Shown here piece after piece: positions 58,986 to 64,000 of a DNA stretch of 64,000 nucleotides. How positions within the stretch are numbered: the first letter of the stretch is position 1; every line of letters starts with the position of its first letter. The DNA lies in the NCBI RefSeq assembly GCF_036370855.1, contig NC_088099.1:29842501-29906500 (forward strand), given 5' to 3'. This stretch comes from Dromaius novaehollandiae (Eukaryota > Chordata > Aves > Casuariiformes > Dromaiidae). The position numbers and the translations under genes were made by a program. The notes under the pieces are model-generated. The model had not been told where the DNA came from. It saw only the letters and a list, made by a program, of their open reading frames with translations, and did no database searches.

Positions 58986-59087
58986 GTAAGATTGTCTACA
59001 AATGGCTTTGCACTTGTGTAACTGTAGTAAGTTTTAAAATTGATTTAAATTAAGCTGGCACAACTGTTGCATTTAGACAAGGCCTTA
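58986..59087. mobile_element. Probable second MITE-like copy (degraded)
   Basis: The right end ATTTAGACAAGGCC followed by TTA (59071-59087) resembles the terminal repeat of the 14.4-kb element. A degraded left end ATTGTCTACAAAT lies about 85 bp away. The interior is rich in TTTAAATTAA. Boundaries are uncertain, and the element may extend left to about 58870. Confidence 0.4.
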
Positions 59088-59534
59088 GTCTAGCATGTAA
59101 TTCAGCAATAACAGTAGAAGCTTGACTTACTGCTGATAGTGTTCTGTCATGATTTCCTCCTTCCTTTCCAAGAATTTAAAAATGTGTTGCTGTACCTCTG
59201 CTTCTCCTGTCTTAATTCTGCTGCTTAGTTTCTCTTTCCTGTGACTTGCAGAGCAATAAAAGGTCGCTCCAGTTTACACACATGGACCTGCCAGGAATCA
59301 CAAAGGAAGTGGCAGGACTCAGTACTTTTTCCTCTCCCTAGCTAGCTCCTGGCATACTCTTCTGTTGCTAGCACCTTTTGCATCAAACTTATCTTCCCTT
59401 TTTGGGAGGAAAAACAGGATTTTTTCCTCCAGCAGACTTGTACCAGCTCTGCAAAGATCTCTTCCTTTGTCACAATAACTGAGTCAGAGGCATATACTGA
59501 TCCTTTCTTTAAATAAATTAATACCATACTCAAC

Positions 59535-59563
59535 ATTGTATGTATATATGTGTGTGTGTATAT

Positions 59564-59617
<54 letters not shown>

Positions 59618-59672
59618 TCTCTCTGTCTCTCTCTTGCACATGCGCACACGCACACAAACACACCCACACACC
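59535..59672 (+). repeat. Compound microsatellite (TATG/TG/TA/CT/CA)
   Basis: TATG and TG units run into TA, then a CT tract (about 59568-59634) interrupted by GTCTCT, then CA-rich sequence. The Arg-Glu repeat reading frame on the minus strand is a by-product of the CT tract. Confidence 0.93.
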
Positions 59673-62000
59673 CTCTGACATTTAAAACTTGCGGACCTCT
59701 GAAGTACCCTTCTTAAAGTGTTGTGTCTTGTCATCACTAATGTTTGCAAGTACCTTAATCAGCACTTGGTTGTTGTTGGCAAATGCTTCAACCAAGTGTT
59801 ATTGCAAAATGTGCGTTGTGTTTTCCTTCTGCTAAGAAGGAATGTGCTTCTTTTGGATGATCAGCAAATGAAAAATGTAAAGGCCATTTACTTCAGGAAT
59901 GTCACTACATTGGCCCCATCAAACAGCTGAAGAGTGACATTAAGCACATAAATGCCAAGTCCCCAAAAGTTACAGATACTGGGTCTTTGGGACATCAAAA
60001 CTGCTAAGGGGCCCAGCTGGAAAATAAAGCTAGCCTCTGGAGAATGGAGTAAGATACATCTCTATTTCAAATATATGGGATCTGGTACTGCTTAGTTGCA
60101 ATTAAAGTGGATCTTGTCACTATACTGAAGTGAAGGGGGAGGGCAAAATTCAGGAAAGAGGCATTCTGCAGTTAGCTGTAACACCAGTTGCATGTTATAG
60201 TGTCAGGATAGATGCCTGGAAACTCAGATGACAAGGGAGGGAGAGAGAAGATGGTTTGGATGGTGTTATTTAAAGCCTGCTGAAATCTGTGTGATTTTTT
60301 TGTTAGCAGGACTTCCATCACCCTTTACTGGTATTTTTCTTCATTGTCTCCCTCACCAAAACATTCCACACATTTCGGATATGAATTGAATGCAGGGGAA
60401 GGGGAAGAGAAGATGGTATCACTTGCACGTTGCCTGTAAGCTATTGCCATGTTTTTTCAAAGTTTAACGCTTCTGATTTTATTTTGGCTCACAAATTTCA
60501 GCAAGTTGTTTACCTTGGAAAGTTCTTTATAGTATTAAAAATATTGTCTTCAGTACATTAACTAATTCAGGTGGAAAAAAGTTGAAGATCATACAGTGTA
60601 ATGTCAGCAAAGAATTCCCCATGCCTGAAAAAGAATTTGCTATGCATTTTTTCCCCATAATCGGGTTTGTAGTCTAAATGCATCTAGCCTTGAGGAAAGA
60701 GAAGTTATTTTGCAAAGGATTGTTTCCAGTGTTTTTCTGTTCCTAGCAATTCAGACTAAATATTTTCTCCTTGCTACTTTCTAGAATCCTTGCAGATACT
60801 CTTCTAGTCAATTGCTGCATTAATAACTGCATCAGAATTGCAAAAGGATGTAAGTGCTTTTGTTGTAGAGTGAGCTGTGCCAAAATTCACAATGCCATAC
60901 AAAGCAGGAGTTTACGCATGCTTCGGCATAGTGTAATTTCAACTGATCCTCACATATAGGTCTGAAGTGAGGACTCTGTCATTGTCAATAAGAGAATTGA
61001 GCAATGACTGTAATTTACATTGAGCTCTTAACTTGAATATTTTGGCAGCTGCAATTGCATCAAATATTATGTCTGCTTCACAAGTGCAAAAATTACTATA
61101 TTGCAGAAAAGTTACTAAGGGGCATTTAATGACTTCTGTATGCATATAGGCTGAGGACACTATACTCTGTAATATTTAATCTGTGGGTCTTCAGTTCTTT
61201 CCACAGGAATCTCATAATAAATGACTGTAGCACTTTAATGCCAAATTTATTGCTATCCAGTTGAACTTTCTGGCATGTTTTAAACTTTTTTTTAATTGTA
61301 GTTGTATCTAGAATCATGAATGTTAATGTTTAAAATCATATCCTGAGGAAACTGATCTGACAGTAATTAATCCTTACTGCTAAACCCTCTTTCTGTGCAT
61401 CCCTTTTTTAACTATTTGTTCCACGTTTTTAGTTCTTAGGGCACTTAGAAATCCCTATTGATACTTTATGCCCGTTATTGATAAGTGCTCCCAGAGTTAA
61501 AAGCCCAGATAGAGTTTCAGATTAAATTATCAGAAGAAAATTTCTGATTTCTAAAAGAAAGCAGCCATGTAAATCTGAGATAAAAGTAAAGATGCTTTCT
61601 TTTGTGATTGTATAAGAAGTGCTGCTGCAAAAACATGACTTTGACCAGAGGATAAACTCTCCTGCCAAAGCAGTTGAGCCATTGATCAAGTCAGACACTT
61701 GTGGGACACACCACTCAGATTACATGCCTATTGTGTGCCCTGGTTTCCTTCCTTCAAGTGGCAATCAGCCAGAGTAAGGTACTGTTATGTAACAAGCCAT
61801 CTCTTAACTTTTAAAAAGCTTTCTTGATGCTTCCCGGTGTGAATTGCATCCTAGAGAACTTTTTCTTGCTATTGTTTGTTCCTCTTATGCTCTCTATACT
61901 TCTGCATTTAAAAACCCTTTGGGGTTGCATGAAATTGTCTTTTCCATAAATATGCAAAGATGGCTTACAGATACTGATTTAATAACTCTCCGCCCCTGGC

Positions 62001-62042
62001 ACGCACACACACACGCGCGCGCGCGCGCGTACACACACACAC
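62001..62042 (+). repeat. (CA)n(CG)n(CA)n alternating purine-pyrimidine tract
   Basis: About 42 nt of CA, then CG, then CA dinucleotides, strictly alternating pyrimidine-purine apart from the TA step in the middle. A classic Z-DNA-prone composition. Confidence 0.92.
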
Positions 62043-64000
62043 GTTGATATTCTGTCTCATTTTCCATTTTTGTAAAATGGAGCCAGTGTTGCTTGAGACC
62101 ATCTAAAGTTGCCTAGACCTGTTCAATAATTCTTATCTCATTTTTGCTCTTTTCTGAACTAGCCCACATACACATTGGTTTTGTGCAAAGGGCTATTGTT
62201 CGGTGCTGCCTTAGCTTCCTTGTGCCAAGGAGATCTCAGGGTAGGAATAGCTAAACTGTTGACCTTCAGAATCTATGGGTGAGAGGTGGATGAATCTTCC
62301 AACTGTTCCCTGTACTGATGCCTAAAGTGTGTATCATTATATATAATATCCAAGTGTTACCCTGCTCAATAGCCTTTTCTGTCCCACAGGCCACTGTGTC
62401 AGACATCCAGACTGTATGTCAACTCCTATGCCTGCTCTCAACTTCTGCCATTTTACGTGCAGTGTCATAAGGAGTGTATCAGTGTTCATCTGAGAGATGT
62501 GTTTTGTGAGTGTAGGTGTGGGTACTTGATTGTCTATTTTTAGTCTTTCAGGTGTACAGAATAAAGTTAGTGTGTGCCATCTCCTGCCTCTTTTGAATGT
62601 GCACTGACATGACTCATGTCAGCAGAGTTCTAATGATGACTGTTAGGAGTTGCTGTGGCAGCAGAGAGGACAGTGCAGACATTTTTTGTTATTTTATTAT
62701 GATTTAAGGAAAGAAATCAGTGTCAATGTGATGGCATTGTGAAAAAGAAATCTGTGAATATTAAAGGATCTTCCCCAACAAATGATTGTTGCAAAGGAAG
62801 TGAAATCTGGGAGCTATATTACTAACTGATGCCACTATTATATAAAAAGGGGCAATTATAAGGAAATTTAAAATTAATGTCCGGACTACTGAAGGACTTG
62901 ATTCTGAAAGTTCACTTTACTGAGAGTCAGCTGTTCAGAAGTACTCGGAAAGTGGTTGTGAAATTGTTCTAGATTCAGGCCTGAGAGCACAAGCTGCCCT
63001 CCGCCCCCCAAAGGTTTGTACCCTCTGTATCACCAGGGGCACTGCAGGGAAGAAGCTTGAACTTCACGCTTGAGCTTGAACAGGCTCTCAGACTATGTTG
63101 AGAACTACATTCGGAAAGGATGATGAGAGTTATGGATGAATAAAATACAGTCATGAATGTTAGTGTTTTCTTCTCAGACTGTTTTCTGAAATAAAATTCT
63201 GACTACGTGTCTAATCATTGTAGAAGTTCATCATCTTGTCATCTAATAAGGCACCTATGGTTTCCAAGTCCACAGGCAAGGTGGACAGAGAGGGTGACCA
63301 AACTATCTGCATCATGGTATCTTTTTGCTGGCTATCAGGAATTTTTTGCTTTACTCAAAAATCTTCCTAATTACGTACTATTCTTGTTTACACAACACCA
63401 GAATATTCAGTATTATGCTTAGAAGCCGTACGTGTATATGGTTCACACAACTTTTTTTTTTTTTCAGAGAATGGCATTTATTAATATCAAGAATAAGTTT
63501 AGGAATTTCCAGCTTAATGGACCTCTTTATTTAGAGAGAATACTCCCATATGCTTGACATACAAGATTACAAATAATTGACCAAGAGTACTAATGAAAGT
63601 ATTAGCTGTTAGTCTTAATTTGCTGAATTCATGTGACTTCCACAGATACAAACCCTGATTTTTATTGTGAGCAGATGGTAAGATTTGTGTAGAGATCATA
63701 TGCAAATTTTACTGGGTTGTTAATTACTAACACTTGAAGTATTAGGCATAGTAATCTTTTCTTATTTCTGCAACAATTACCCTTCTTCTGGAGAGAACAG
63801 TGGCATCTTTTAGCCTGTGACTTTTCTGCTTGCTTTATTAACTCAAATCGTGTTAGATAACAAGGGGGAGACAGTGTTCAAATGCCCTTTTAACAGTCAG
63901 AGTCTTTTTGTCAGGCTTGGGAGAATGCATTGCATTTTTGTCCCTGCATCCAATGGTGGCCTATAGTGTAGCGTGCACTGTCCTAATCTGAATTGTCAAG

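Larger units (their letters stand above)
55460..64000. other. Intergenic DNA upstream of STT3B
   Basis: Mostly AT-rich. Contains the 26-nt tandem duplication, the compound CT microsatellite, the CA/CG tract and one probable MITE copy. A moderately GC-rich shoulder (55460-55870) follows the CpG island. Short open frames do not resemble known proteins and no spliced gene could be recognised. Confidence 0.75.

Noticed and set aside
59520-59580. TG/TA-rich stretch resembling a miR-466-type precursor
   Set aside because: Low-complexity dinucleotide repeat; no specific hairpin with a recognisable mature sequence can be supported.
59342-59749. 135-codon minus-strand frame with Arg-Glu repeats
   Set aside because: Translation of the CT microsatellite; no real coding signal on either side.
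1-64000. CRISPR arrays, tRNA, rRNA, bacterial-type operons
   Set aside because: Looked for but not seen; the window is vertebrate nuclear DNA.

Overview
The window is vertebrate nuclear DNA, most likely from a bird. It is AT-rich and poor in genes, with short spliced exons bounded by GT/AG sites, a CpG-island promoter and two CR1 LINE fragments, one of them with a 3' end typical of avian CR1. No bacterial-type operons, CRISPR arrays or tRNA/rRNA genes were seen. The species cannot be named, and a crocodilian or turtle origin is less likely but not excluded.

One protein-coding gene fills most of the window: STT3B, on the minus strand. It encodes the catalytic subunit of the OST-B oligosaccharyltransferase, which N-glycosylates proteins in the ER. 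I placed all 16 coding exons by hand, from the start codon at 54360 down to the stop codon at 3155. Every intron has GT/AG ends, the reading phases agree across all 15 junctions, and the exons sum to 2448 nt (815 residues plus stop). The catalytic and substrate-binding motifs are intact: EFD in the first lumenal loop, DNE, SVSE, WWDYG and the DNNTW...GKAM DK region.

Layout. 1-1560: downstream intergenic DNA with nothing recognisable. About 1565-3154: STT3B 3' UTR with two candidate poly(A) signals. 3155-33308: exons 16 to 2 with introns of 0.5-4.6 kb, including an old CR1 copy in intron 7 and a small inverted-repeat (MITE-like) element in intron 8. 33309-54079: intron 1, about 20.8 kb, holding a second CR1 fragment, a G-run, a perfect palindrome and several unidentified patches. 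54080-54360: exon 1, inside a CpG island of about 53545-55460. 54860-55300: the putative promoter, with GC boxes, four CCAAT boxes, a TCACGTGA E-box and a ZNF143-like motif. 55460-64000: upstream intergenic DNA with microsatellites and a probable second MITE copy, and no recognisable gene.

No new multi-gene system was found. The items most worth a second look are the promoter architecture with a possible divergent or distal start site, the MITE family with GGGCTTGTCTACATT ends, the 22-bp perfect palindrome in intron 1, the odd exon 9 splice acceptor, and a few GC-raised patches I could not identify.
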